From NCBI RefSeq assembly GCF_001685355.1, contig NZ_CP016438.1:6882001-6946000 (forward strand): a stretch of 64,000 nucleotides of DNA, given 5' to 3'. Below the pieces are notes generated by a model that worked only from the letters and a program-made list of their open reading frames with translations, had not been told where the DNA came from and searched no databases. Both the position numbers and the translations under genes were made by a program. Shown piece by piece: positions 25,264 to 33,456 of the stretch; positions within the stretch are counted from its first letter, which is position 1; every line of letters begins with the position of its first letter. The DNA comes from Streptomyces lincolnensis (GTDB lineage: Bacteria > Actinomycetota > Actinomycetes > Streptomycetales > Streptomycetaceae).

Positions 25264-26685
25264 CTAGGAAGTGATCTCGACGAGGAAGCCGTCGTCGGGA
25301 CCGTCAAGGATCCTGTTCTTGTTGTAGAACTGACCAAGCAGATTGCCGGCGGCTTGGTTGTGCTCCTTCTTAAGGGCCATGACGCTGAAGTTGCCGGGTT
25401 CCGCGAGCCCGTCGTGGTCTGACCACACGGACCCCTGGTAGGTGGCTGCCATCGGGTACTCGTCGCACTCCCGGTCATATCCTGCTGATGTCGCGTAGTC
25501 TTCGCCAAAGTATTTCTGGCAGTTGTAGACGGAGCGATTACGGTTCTGCTCCCGACGTTTGTCGTCCCAATAGAGACGGGTCAGCGGAGCGTCGGCATTC
25601 TGGCCGGGCACGTTCTTCTTCGCCATGGGGGGCTGTGTCTTACCTGGCTGAGTGAAGGCCTTCTGGATGTGTAGGGCAACTTCCCTTTCCGGTGCGTCGG
25701 TCGCTGTGCTGTAGCGCAGCGGGGTGACGACGGCCCATGTGGCGGCGCCTGCCGCCGCGTTGGGCAGGTACTCGGCTTTGTCCCAGCGGGGCGGCAGCAT
25801 GAACAAGTCACCGCCTGTGATCGGTTCCGTTGTCCATGTAGGCGGTGCCTTGATGCTGATGTTCGGCACGTACACCGCGGAGAGGAGATCGGCCTTCATC
25901 CCGGTGTATCCCTGGCCAGGGGCGGCGGTCACTGTGTGTTTGAACGTGTCCGTCCCCAGGAGTTGGCTCCATGTCCTGGTGTAGGGCATGGACACGCCGC
26001 CTTGGGTGTACTTCGCCGTAGAAGGCCAACTCTGGGCGATGCCACCCTTCGTGGTAATGCCCATGGCGGCGGCGCCGTTGTCTCCCGCCGCAGTGAAGTC
26101 GGTGAAGTGGTAGGTGATCGTGATGGTCCTACTGTTCGCCGGAATGGTGCCGATGGCGAGCACGTCGAAGTGGCTGGTGCCGACCGGGCGTCCGTTGCGC
26201 AGCCAGACTTGGTCGAACTGCTTGCCGGAGCACAGGGCGTAGCGCGACTTGATGTAGGAGACCTTCGTCGCCAGCCCCACGACGCATTCCTGGGGCGTCA
26301 TCGTGCGGGGCGGTTCGGGGAGTGTGACCGCTGCCGGCCCTGCGGTGGAGAGCGGTTTGCGAATGGGTGACTGATCGCGGGCTGACTCTTCCGCCATGAG
26401 AGGCGCGAAGGTCCTCGCCGGACCAACCGTCTCACGCGGCAGGAGCGCCTTGATGCCTTCCTCCTTCGACAGGCTGCCCAGGGCGGATCGCGTCGACTGC
26501 CGTTGAAGGGCGGCCAGGCCAAGCGGCTCAGCATTGACTGGTCGTATGTAGGACTCCATGCTCAACACGTCGGAGTCGGCAGCCTGGGCGTTGCTTAACG
26601 GCATGAGCAGTGAGGCCAGTAGCCCAGGAACCAGCACGGCAGATGCACGTCCGCGGGTCCGTGCGAGCGCACGTCTTATTGCCAT
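25264..26685 (-). CDS. Secreted protein with C-terminal NucA/NucB-type nuclease domain
   Basis: A 473-residue protein from ATG 26685, behind GAGGGG on its strand; a longer start at 26709 is less likely. A signal peptide (cleavage after NAQA near residue 36) precedes a 350-residue beta-rich region of unknown fold containing CVVGLATKVSYIKSRYALC. The last 100 residues match the NucA/NucB DNase family: YNCQKYFG, ECDEYPMAATYQG (residues about 406-418) and ALKKEHNQAAGNLLGQFY followed by RILDGPDDGFLV. The sporulation nuclease NucB of Bacillus has the same CDEYP-F-A-S-T and E-N-x-x-G elements. It should degrade DNA outside the cell; whether it serves nutrition, development or competition is open. IS remnants flank it. 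Confidence 0.78.
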   Translation of the reverse strand: MAIRRALARTRGRASAVLVPGLLASLLMPLSNAQAADSDVLSMESYIRPVNAEPLGLAALQRQSTRSALGSLSKEEGIKALLPRETVGPARTFAPLMAEESARDQSPIRKPLSTAGPAAVTLPEPPRTMTPQECVVGLATKVSYIKSRYALCSGKQFDQVWLRNGRPVGTSHFDVLAIGTIPANSRTITITYHFTDFTAAGDNGAAAMGITTKGGIAQSWPSTAKYTQGGVSMPYTRTWSQLLGTDTFKHTVTAAPGQGYTGMKADLLSAVYVPNISIKAPPTWTTEPITGGDLFMLPPRWDKAEYLPNAAAGAATWAVVTPLRYSTATDAPEREVALHIQKAFTQPGKTQPPMAKKNVPGQNADAPLTRLYWDDKRREQNRNRSVYNCQKYFGEDYATSAGYDRECDEYPMAATYQGSVWSDHDGLAEPGNFSVMALKKEHNQAAGNLLGQFYNKNRILDGPDDGFLVEITS

Positions 26686-26898
26686 CAGAACCCCTCTTTT
26701 CAGGTACACGCCAAGTTGCGTGCAGTGTCAGGGATAGCGATCGCAGGAAGTGCACAAGCGCTGAACAATCCCCTCCGGCCTGATTTCGGTGGAGGATGAC
26801 TGAAGTGATGATCATATGGTCAGGTCCCGTTGGGTGACGCCCTCGGACGCGACTAGCGGGGATGGCGTCATCCGCAGACATCGATGAGGAGCACCGGA

Positions 26899-27830
26899 CG
26901 CAGCATCGCCGAGCAGGTCATGCAGGAACTGATCGAGGCCGAGACCACGGCGAAGATCGGCGCCGAGTGGAACGAGCACACCGAGGCTCGCACCAACTAG
27001 CGTGCGGGCAGCTTCTTCCCCCTGCCGGAGCGGCGGCGCATCGACCAGGCTCTTTACGCGGTCATCATGGAGGCACACATCGAGGACGTCTCCACCCGCT
27101 CAGTGGACGGCCTGGTCAGAGCACTTGGCGCGGACACCGCAGTCTCCAAGAGCGAGGCCTTCAGGGTCTGTGAGGCTCGACGAGCCGCTCACCGCGTTTC
27201 GCAACCGCCCCCTGGACCACATCCGCATCCCCAACGTCCACCTGGACGCGACGTACTGCACGGCCCGTGTCCAGCGTCAGATCCCGGGCGGCGATGATCG
27301 ACACCGGTGTCAGCGAGGACGGCGGCCGGGAGGTCCTCGGCGTTGGCAGGCCGGGGACAGTGAAACCGAGACATCCCTGGCCGAGTTCCTGCGTCACCCG
27401 CGTGAACGTGGCCTCGACGTGGACCGTCTGGTCATCGCCGACCACCACAGCGGCCGGATCGTCACGGTCCGCAAGGCGGTGATCGGCGCCGCCTGCCAAA
27501 CACGCAGGCTCACTTCCTGCGCAGCGTCGCCGGCGCGATCCCGAAGAACGCCGTTGAGATGGTCGCCGCGGCGATCCGCACAGTCTTCGCCGGCTGGGCC
27601 AGACGGTGGCCGAGGCCCAGACCGACACCGTCGCCGACATGCTCGGCGGCCGCTTCCCCAGGTCAAACGGATGCTGCTGGAGGGCAGGACGACCTGATCG
27701 CGTTCGCGGTCTTCCCGGAACGGCACTGGAGGAGCGTCCGGTCGGCCAACCCGCCGGAGCGGACCAACCCGGAGTTCAGACGCCGCACCGATGTCGCCTC
27801 GTCTTCCCCGCCGCCACCTGCCCGAGGACA
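26899..27830 (+). pseudogene. Degenerate IS256-family transposase
   Basis: Successive frames encode pieces of one IS256-type transposase: RSIAEQVMQELIEAETTAKI, a TAG after EARTN, RRRIDQALYAVIMEAHIEDV, then after a shift LDEPLTAFRNRPLDHIRIPN, VHLDATYC, AMIDTGVSEDGGREVLGV, LVIADHHSG, AEFLRHPRERGL, and finally FAVFPERHWRSVRSANPPER. The DDE aspartates lie in LDATYC and ADHHSG. A stop, several frameshifts and loss of the Y-R-N-G...I-P-K-L-R segment make it inactive. No clear terminal inverted repeats were found. Confidence 0.85.
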
Positions 27831-27832
27831 GC

Positions 27833-28042
27833 ATGGACGAGTTCTACCCCCGAATTCCACGAAAGCGCCCCGGCGCTGCCCAACGCCCCGAACATACCCA
27901 CCAGCCCGAACACACCCACCAGTTGATCCAACACGTCATCACGCGGACCACTATCGGCGTGTACGACACGGACGCCCGCGACGCCATCGATCTGCGGTGG
28001 CCGGACGGTGGCGAGCACGAAGATGACGAGGAGTACATGTAA
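27833..28042 (+). CDS. Small hypothetical ORF after the IS remnant
   Basis: 69 codons from ATG 27833 with CGAGGA upstream. The protein has a His/Thr repeat (EHTHQPEHTHQ) encoded by a short tandem CCGAACA-type repeat and an acidic C-terminus (GEHEDDEEYM). It may be a genuine small gene or the frameshifted tail of a longer one; no family recognised. Confidence 0.35.
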   Translation: MDEFYPRIPRKRPGAAQRPEHTHQPEHTHQLIQHVITRTTIGVYDTDARDAIDLRWPDGGEHEDDEEYM

Positions 28043-28073
28043 TTCTGACGGGACCTTCAGAAATCCCGGGCAG

Positions 28074-28790
28074 TCAGCCGCTGTTGAGCCGGATCGTGTC
28101 CCAGAAGTGGTCCACGATCCGGTCCAGGAACTCCTGCCCCGACGCGCCGGAGTCCTCGCTGCCGCCGCCCCAGCTGAGCGTGGCGACCATCTGCCCCTGG
28201 TACTGCTGGTGCAGCTCGCGCAGCGTGTGCTCCAGCAGCCGCCGGCCCAGCGGCACGATCTTCGCGACCGGCCGCACATGGGCCTGCCAGCGCGTGCTGA
28301 CCGCGCCGCGCAGATGCTCGGCGAGCCGGGGCTCCCGGCCCGTGACGGTGACGAAGTCCGGCAGGGACAGCTGAAGCAGGTCGGCGAGCAGGGTGGACTG
28401 ACGGTCGGTGCCGCGCCAGTCGTCGTGCTCCTCCATGCTCAGATAGGCGAGGAGTTCGAGCCCGAGGGCGCGGGCCACGTCCTCGGGGGCGAGACCACGG
28501 GAGACGCGGTGCTCGCGCAGCGTGCGGGGGCGGCCGATGAGTTCACCGGGGGAGCACCACAACACCGCCGCCAGCGCGGTCAGTTCCGGACTGGTCGGGG
28601 TGAGCGTCCCGTCCTCCCAGGCGAGGACGAGATCCGGGCTGGCATAGGGAAGGCCGTAGGAGACGCGAAGGCCGTAGGCCACATGCTCGGGTCCCATGCC
28701 GAGCGCGGTACGCAGGCGGCGGGCGGCGAGGTTGTCGAAGGGCGGTCCGGGCTGGTTCGGCAGGGCTGGGGGTCGGCGCACGGGCCACAA
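28074..28790 (-). CDS. XRE-type helix-turn-helix protein
   Basis: A 238-residue protein. Residues about 20-85 and 107-140 each look like a helix-turn-helix unit: NLAARRLRTALGMGPEHVAY with a later SPELTALAAVLWCSPGELIG, and TLREHRVSRGLAPEDVARAL followed by GLELLAYLSMEE. The second is the clearer cro/C1 type. The C-terminal 90 residues are helical with a WGGG turn. It is divergent from the PPOX/F420 gene with about 170 bp between. Probably a DNA-binding regulator; target unknown. The first start is used, but a later in-frame start is possible. Confidence 0.7.
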   Translation of the reverse strand: MWPVRRPPALPNQPGPPFDNLAARRLRTALGMGPEHVAYGLRVSYGLPYASPDLVLAWEDGTLTPTSPELTALAAVLWCSPGELIGRPRTLREHRVSRGLAPEDVARALGLELLAYLSMEEHDDWRGTDRQSTLLADLLQLSLPDFVTVTGREPRLAEHLRGAVSTRWQAHVRPVAKIVPLGRRLLEHTLRELHQQYQGQMVATLSWGGGSEDSGASGQEFLDRIVDHFWDTIRLNSG

Positions 28791-28959
28791 AGTAGGGCCG
28801 TTCGCGTGCGGTGACTACGGTCTGTTCGGCCAGGATCACGGATTGTAGGAAGCTACGGTTTCGGCCGCCGGTTCGAGCTGGCCGAAGATCGTCTGTCGGC
28901 GGCGCGTCCATGGTCGCGAGGATGGCGCCGGGTGCCCGGACGGGCGGCCGGAGAGGGAC

Positions 28960-29415
28960 GTGATCTTCGTGTACGAGGTGAATGGCAAGGTAGAGGGGCA
29001 TATTCGCGAGCGGTTGCTGGCGCCGAACTTCTGGCATCTCGCCACGGTCGGCCCGGACGGAACCCCGCAGGTCTCGCCCATGTGGGCGGATCTCGAAGGT
29101 GAGTACGTCATGGTCAACACCGCGATCGGACGTGTGAAGGAACAGAACCTGCGGCGCAATCCGAACGTCTCCCTCTCCCACCACGACCCCGAGAACCCCT
29201 ACGACCGGGTCGAGATCCGGGGCCGCGTCGTCCGCTTCGTCGAGGGCGAGGAGGCCGAGCGCTCCATGGACCGGCTCACGAAGAAGTACATCGGCGAGGA
29301 GCGGTACCCGTGGCTGCTGCCCGGGGAGCGCCGGGTGATGCTGCTGATCGAGCCGGTGCGGGTGCGCAGGGTGGTGGGAGTGGAGCCGTTCCGGCCCGGG
29401 GTGCTGCCCTCTTGA
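28960..29415 (+). CDS. PPOX-class F420-dependent oxidoreductase
   Basis: A 151-residue split-beta-barrel protein of the pyridoxamine-5-phosphate-oxidase-like superfamily. GTG 28960 is preceded by GGAGAGGGAC. Typical features: LLAPNFWHLATVGPDGTPQV followed by SPMWADLEGEYVMVNTA, GRVKEQNLRRNPNVSLSHHD, and VEIRGRVVRFVEGEEAE. Actinobacterial members of this size (TIGR03618-type) bind F420 or flavin and reduce small substrates or bind cofactor; the specific substrate is not visible. Stands alone between the XRE gene and the convergent ABC importer. Confidence 0.88.
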   Translation: MIFVYEVNGKVEGHIRERLLAPNFWHLATVGPDGTPQVSPMWADLEGEYVMVNTAIGRVKEQNLRRNPNVSLSHHDPENPYDRVEIRGRVVRFVEGEEAERSMDRLTKKYIGEERYPWLLPGERRVMLLIEPVRVRRVVGVEPFRPGVLPS

Positions 29416-29482
29416 GCGGTCCCGGCCCTGCTGCGGAGTCCCTCCCGGGCGGCCCTCGCTGAACGGTCCCTCCCGGGTGGGT

Positions 29483-30334
29483 TCAGCCCTTGACGGCGCC
29501 ACCTAGGGCGAACCCTCCTCCCAGCCGGCGCGCGATCAGCACGTACAGCAGGATCACCGGCGTCGAGTAGACGACCGAGAACGCGGCGAGCTGGCCGTAC
29601 GCCACCATCCCGCGGTTGCCGAAGAACTCGTTGATGCTCACCGAGGCCGGCATCTGGTCCGGGGTGAGCAGGAGCATGAACGGGACGAAGAAGTTCCCCC
29701 ACATCATGACGAAGCAGAACACCGTCACCACCGAGACCCCGGGCCCCATGAGGGGGAGCACGATCCTGACCAGCGACTGCATCGGGGAGGCGCCGTCCGT
29801 CCAGGCCGCCTCCTCCAGCTCCTTCGGCACGCCGTCCATGAAGTTCTTCATCAGCCAGATGGCGAAGGGGAGTTGGGAGGCGGTGAAGAACAGGATCGTG
29901 CCCTGAAGGGTGTCGATCAGATCGACCCGCACGAACAGCGCGTACACCGGCACCATGATCGCCGTGATCGGCAGGCTCGTCGCGAAGAGGATCGTCAGCA
30001 GGAACGGGCGGTTGAGGCGGGACCTGAAGCGGGACAGCGGATAGGCCGCGAGGGCCGCGCACACCACCGTCAGCCCGGTGGCGCCGCCGCACAGGATCAG
30101 GCTGTTCAGCAGCGGGGTGAAGGTGATCTCCGAGGTCCAGATCGCGTCGAAGTTGTCCAGCGTGAGACCGTCCGGGGCCTTCACCCGGAGATCGGCCCGC
30201 GGATCCAGCGCCGACAGCACCACCCAGGCCAGCGGCAGCACGAAGGCGGCGGCGCACACCAACAGGCCCATGTCGGCGGCCAGTCGGCGGGTCCTGCGGC
30301 GGTTCCGGCTACGGGAGGAGAAGGCCGGGGCCAT
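29483..30334 (-). CDS. Carbohydrate ABC importer permease (MalG type)
   Basis: A 283-residue inner-membrane permease with six predicted helices. The cytoplasmic EAA loop is EEAAWTDGASPMQSLVRIVLP, near residues 172-192. It ends FALGGAVKG, the usual C-terminus of MalG-like proteins. Three bases separate it from the MalF-type gene upstream, so they form the heteromeric channel of one importer with the binding protein at 31270. No ATPase gene is next to it; a shared MsiK-type ATPase elsewhere, as in other Streptomyces, is likely. Confidence 0.92.
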   Translation of the reverse strand: MAPAFSSRSRNRRRTRRLAADMGLLVCAAAFVLPLAWVVLSALDPRADLRVKAPDGLTLDNFDAIWTSEITFTPLLNSLILCGGATGLTVVCAALAAYPLSRFRSRLNRPFLLTILFATSLPITAIMVPVYALFVRVDLIDTLQGTILFFTASQLPFAIWLMKNFMDGVPKELEEAAWTDGASPMQSLVRIVLPLMGPGVSVVTVFCFVMMWGNFFVPFMLLLTPDQMPASVSINEFFGNRGMVAYGQLAAFSVVYSTPVILLYVLIARRLGGGFALGGAVKG

Positions 30335-30337
30335 GGG

Positions 30338-31273
30338 TCAGACCTCCGTCCGCAGCAGCCGGATGTAGACGAGGGAGAACAGCGACCCCACCAGCAGCAG
30401 GAGTAGCGCGACCGCCGTGCCGTAGCCGATCAGGCTGTTCTGGAAGGCCTGTTCGTACATGAAGAGCGGCAGCGTCTGGCTCTTGTCGCCCGGCCCGCCC
30501 CTCGTCATCACCCAGATCAGCCCGAAGACCGACAGGGTCTGGAGGGTGTTGAGCATGAGGTTCGTGCCGATGGAACGGCGGATCATCGGCAGCGTGATGT
30601 GCCACATGCGCCGCCATCCGCCCGCCCCGTCGACCTCGGCCGCCTCGGTGATCTCCTGGGGGATCTCGGCCAGCGCCGCCGAGTAGACGAGCATCGAGAA
30701 CGCCGTCCCGCGCCACACGTTCGCGAAGGACACCGCGAGGATCGGCAGCGTGAACAGCCAGTTCTGGGACGGCAGATGGAGCCAGTCCAGGATGGCGTTC
30801 AAGGTGCCCTCGCGACGGAAGAAGGCGTACAGCAGGAACCCGGCGACGACCTCCGGCAGCACCCACGCCGTGATCACGATCCCACCGGTCAGGGTCCGCA
30901 CCGGCTTCGAGGCCCGCCGCATCAGGGCGGCCAGCGCCAGCCCCAGGGTGTTCTGCCCGATCAGCGACGACAGCACGGTGAAGACGAGGGTGAGCCATAC
31001 GGCGTTCAGGAACTCCTCGTCCCCGAACGCCGTACGGAAGTTCTCCAGGCCGACGAACGACGACTCCGCCTGACCGGTGAGCCGCAGATCGGTGAACGCG
31101 ATCCACACGCAGTAGACGATCGGCCCGGCCAGGAACAGCAGCAGCACGACCAGGGCGGGCGAGACGGGCAGGGCGCGGACGAACGAGCGGCGCAGGTTCG
31201 GGGGCGGGACCGCCCGGGAGTTCAGGGGTGGGACCGTCCGGGGGTTCGAGGGCGGGACCGCCCGGGTGGTCAC
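30338..31273 (-). CDS. Carbohydrate ABC importer permease (MalF type)
   Basis: A 311-residue permease, GTG 31273 overlapping the binding-protein stop (GTGA). Residues 1-28 are a Pro/Arg-rich tail made of three 8-residue repeats (AVPPSNPR, TVPPLNSR, AVPPPNLR) encoded by the 24-bp tandem repeats at 31196-31267. Six membrane helices follow, with the EAA loop ITEAAEVDGAGGWRRMWHIT at about residues 205-225. It partners the MalG-type protein. The repeated N-terminus is not a family feature and may vary between strains. Confidence 0.9.
   Translation of the reverse strand: MTTRAVPPSNPRTVPPLNSRAVPPPNLRRSFVRALPVSPALVVLLLFLAGPIVYCVWIAFTDLRLTGQAESSFVGLENFRTAFGDEEFLNAVWLTLVFTVLSSLIGQNTLGLALAALMRRASKPVRTLTGGIVITAWVLPEVVAGFLLYAFFRREGTLNAILDWLHLPSQNWLFTLPILAVSFANVWRGTAFSMLVYSAALAEIPQEITEAAEVDGAGGWRRMWHITLPMIRRSIGTNLMLNTLQTLSVFGLIWVMTRGGPGDKSQTLPLFMYEQAFQNSLIGYGTAVALLLLLVGSLFSLVYIRLLRTEV
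31196..31267. repeat. Three 24-bp tandem repeats
   Basis: Units 31196-31219, 31220-31243 and 31244-31267 each start GTTC and contain GGGACCG(C/T)CCGGG. They encode the repeated N-terminus of the MalF-type permease. Each unit is internally palindromic around GGGCGGGACCGCCC. Confidence 0.9.
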
Positions 31274-32646
31274 CGCTCGACCACCTGGTCGTCCGTGACG
31301 TCCCTCAGCTCGTCGTCGTAGCCGCTCGCCGCGCGGGCCACCGACATGTCGCCCGTCGTCACACCCTCCATGGCCTCCTGGACGGCGGTCGAGACCTGCG
31401 GATACGCCGGGAACGCCGGCCGGTAGTGCGTGCTGGCGACGAGATCCGTGAAGAACTCGATACCGGGCTGCGCCTTCACGTACGCGGGATCCTCGGCGAC
31501 GTCCTCGCGCACCGCGATACCGGAGTTGGCGATGTACCACTTCTGCGCGTTGGCCTTCGTCTGCATCGTCTTCACGAACTCGAAGGCGAGGTCGGGGTTG
31601 CCCGCCTTGTCCGGGATCGACCACGTCCAGCCGCCGGACATGCTGACCTTGCCGGGGGCCTGGCCGTGCTGCGTCGGCATCGCGGCGAGTCCCAGCTCCT
31701 TCGACCACTCGGGCCACTCGTGACCGCTGCCCGGCAGCCAGTCCTGCGGGAGCCAGGAGCCGTCGAGGGCGATGCCGAGCTTGCCCTGCGGGAGCCATTC
31801 GCCGCGGACCCGGGTCATGACGTTGGGGTCGAGGGCGTCGGGGACGTCCGGGCCGAGCTTCTCCTTGTAGACCGTCTCGACGAAGGTCAGGGCGTCCTTG
31901 AAGCCCTGGCTGCCGGCGACCCACTTCTTCGACGTGCGGTCGTAGAGGGGATCGGCGCCCCTGGCCCCGGCGGTGCCGTAGAGCAGCATCTCGAAGGTCT
32001 GCATGGTGGCGGCCTCACCGACCGGCTTGCCCGTGTACACGTTCAGGGGGATGACGTCCGGGACCTTTCGCTTGATCGCGCGGGCCGCGTCGAGGACCTC
32101 GTCCCAGGTCTTCGGCTGCCAGTCGGCCGGCAGGCCCGCCTTCGCGAAGATGTCCTTGCTGAACCACAGCCCCCGGGTGTCCGTCCCGTCCGGAACGCCG
32201 TACGTCCGGCCGTCCTCGCCCTTCGCCGCCGCCTTCGCCGTGTCGATGAACCGGTCCCAGTCCGCCCACTTCGCGAGGTAGGGGTCCAGCGGCTTGAGAT
32301 ACCCGCTGGCGATGTCCGAGTTGATCAGAAACGTGTCCTCGTACACCAGGTCGGGAGCCGTCTTCGCCGACCTGAGCATCTGCTGGAGCTTCGTGTAGTA
32401 CTCCGAGTCCGGAGCCTTGATCGGGACGAACTCGACCTTCTTGCCGGGGTTCGCCTTCTCGAACTGCTTCTTGACACCGGCGAGATAGTCGTCCATCACA
32501 TGGATCGAGTTGTCCGTGGACTGCTTGAACGACACCTTCAGCGTGTCCGGATCACTGCCGGATCCGCCCCCGCAGGCCGTGAGGGCGGTGGCGGCGAGCA
32601 CGGCTGCGAGGAGTGGGGTGAGTACGGCGGTGGGGCGCACGGGCAT
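31270..32646 (-). CDS. Extracellular sugar-binding lipoprotein
   Basis: A 458-residue solute-binding protein of the family 1 (MalE-like) class. The lipoprotein signal is MPVRPTAVLTPLLAAVLAAT with lipobox ALTAC, C25. ATG 32646 has AGGAGG only two bases upstream; GTG 32640, eight bases after it, is an equally good start, and a third in-frame start at 32664 lacks a site. SBP features include ANPGKKVEFVPIKAPDSEYY and the mid-domain TWSIPDKAGNPDLAFEFVKT. First gene of the importer operon. Substrate unknown, probably an oligosaccharide or polyol. Confidence 0.9.
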   Translation of the reverse strand: MPVRPTAVLTPLLAAVLAATALTACGGGSGSDPDTLKVSFKQSTDNSIHVMDDYLAGVKKQFEKANPGKKVEFVPIKAPDSEYYTKLQQMLRSAKTAPDLVYEDTFLINSDIASGYLKPLDPYLAKWADWDRFIDTAKAAAKGEDGRTYGVPDGTDTRGLWFSKDIFAKAGLPADWQPKTWDEVLDAARAIKRKVPDVIPLNVYTGKPVGEAATMQTFEMLLYGTAGARGADPLYDRTSKKWVAGSQGFKDALTFVETVYKEKLGPDVPDALDPNVMTRVRGEWLPQGKLGIALDGSWLPQDWLPGSGHEWPEWSKELGLAAMPTQHGQAPGKVSMSGGWTWSIPDKAGNPDLAFEFVKTMQTKANAQKWYIANSGIAVREDVAEDPAYVKAQPGIEFFTDLVASTHYRPAFPAYPQVSTAVQEAMEGVTTGDMSVARAASGYDDELRDVTDDQVVER

Positions 32647-32772
32647 GACCTCCTGCGGGCTCACGTCGTTGTGGCCGGGATGGCTGCCCGGTGAACGTAA
32701 GAGGGGTGGTCCGGTCGGGTCAATGCGTGTGCGGAGGATTGGCCGCGCTTCGGTGTGCGCGGGCCGCCTGAC

Positions 32773-33456
32773 CTATCCCCGCACCCACCGGTACTGCAAC
32801 TCCGGCCGCCCCACCGCCCCGTACTGCGGACTCCGTGCCGCGCGGCCCGCGTCGACCAGGTGTTCCAGGTAGCGGCGGGCCGTGATCCGGGAGATGCCCA
32901 CGGCCTCGGCCACGCCGGTGGCGGTGAGGCCCTCGACGGCGTCGCGCAGGGCGACCGAGACGCGTTCCAGGGTCGGTCCGCTCAGGCCTTTCGGCAGGGC
33001 GGCGGGGCCCGGGGCCCGCAGGGTCGCCAGGGCGCGGTCGACCTCGTCCTGGCCGCTGGCCTCGCCCGCGGCGGCGTGGAACTCGGCGTAGCGCACGAGC
33101 CGGTCCCGCAGGGTGGCGAAGGTGAACGGCTTCAGGACGTACTGCACGACTCCCAGTGACACGCCTTCGCGCACCACCGTCAGGTCGCGTGCCGAGGTCA
33201 CCGCTATCACGTCCGCGTGATGCCCGGCGGCCCGGAGCGTGCGGGCCAGCTGGAGCCCGTGACCGTCCGGGAGGTGCAGGTCGAGGAGGAGCAGGTCGAC
33301 CTCCGTACGGTCCAGCGCGCGGCGCGCCTCCGCGCCGGTGTGGGCCTTGCCGACGGCGGTGAAGCCGGGGACGCGGTTGACGTACATGACGTGTGCGTCG
33401 GCGGCGACCGGATCGTCCTCGACGACCAGGACACGGATGGGCTGCTCGGGGGTCAT
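32773..33456 (-). CDS. DcuR/CitB-family response regulator
   Basis: A 227-residue regulator. The receiver domain (1-125) has D14-D15 (VVEDDP), phospho-acceptor D59 (LLLLDLHLPDG), T84-type switch (AVTSA) and K near 108 (LKPF). The C-terminal helix-turn-helix region (about 160-215, GVAEAVGISRITARRYLEHL) is the CitB/DcuR type. Its start overlaps the stop of the histidine kinase (ATGA), so they are co-translated. The divergent C4-dicarboxylate symporter at 35296 is the obvious target (family precedent plus gene context). Confidence 0.93.
   Translation of the reverse strand: MTPEQPIRVLVVEDDPVAADAHVMYVNRVPGFTAVGKAHTGAEARRALDRTEVDLLLLDLHLPDGHGLQLARTLRAAGHHADVIAVTSARDLTVVREGVSLGVVQYVLKPFTFATLRDRLVRYAEFHAAAGEASGQDEVDRALATLRAPGPAALPKGLSGPTLERVSVALRDAVEGLTATGVAEAVGISRITARRYLEHLVDAGRAARSPQYGAVGRPELQYRWVRG

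Noticed and set aside
24237..27830. Intact composite transposon
   Set aside because: Both transposase copies are truncated or frameshifted and no terminal inverted repeats or target duplications could be identified by eye.
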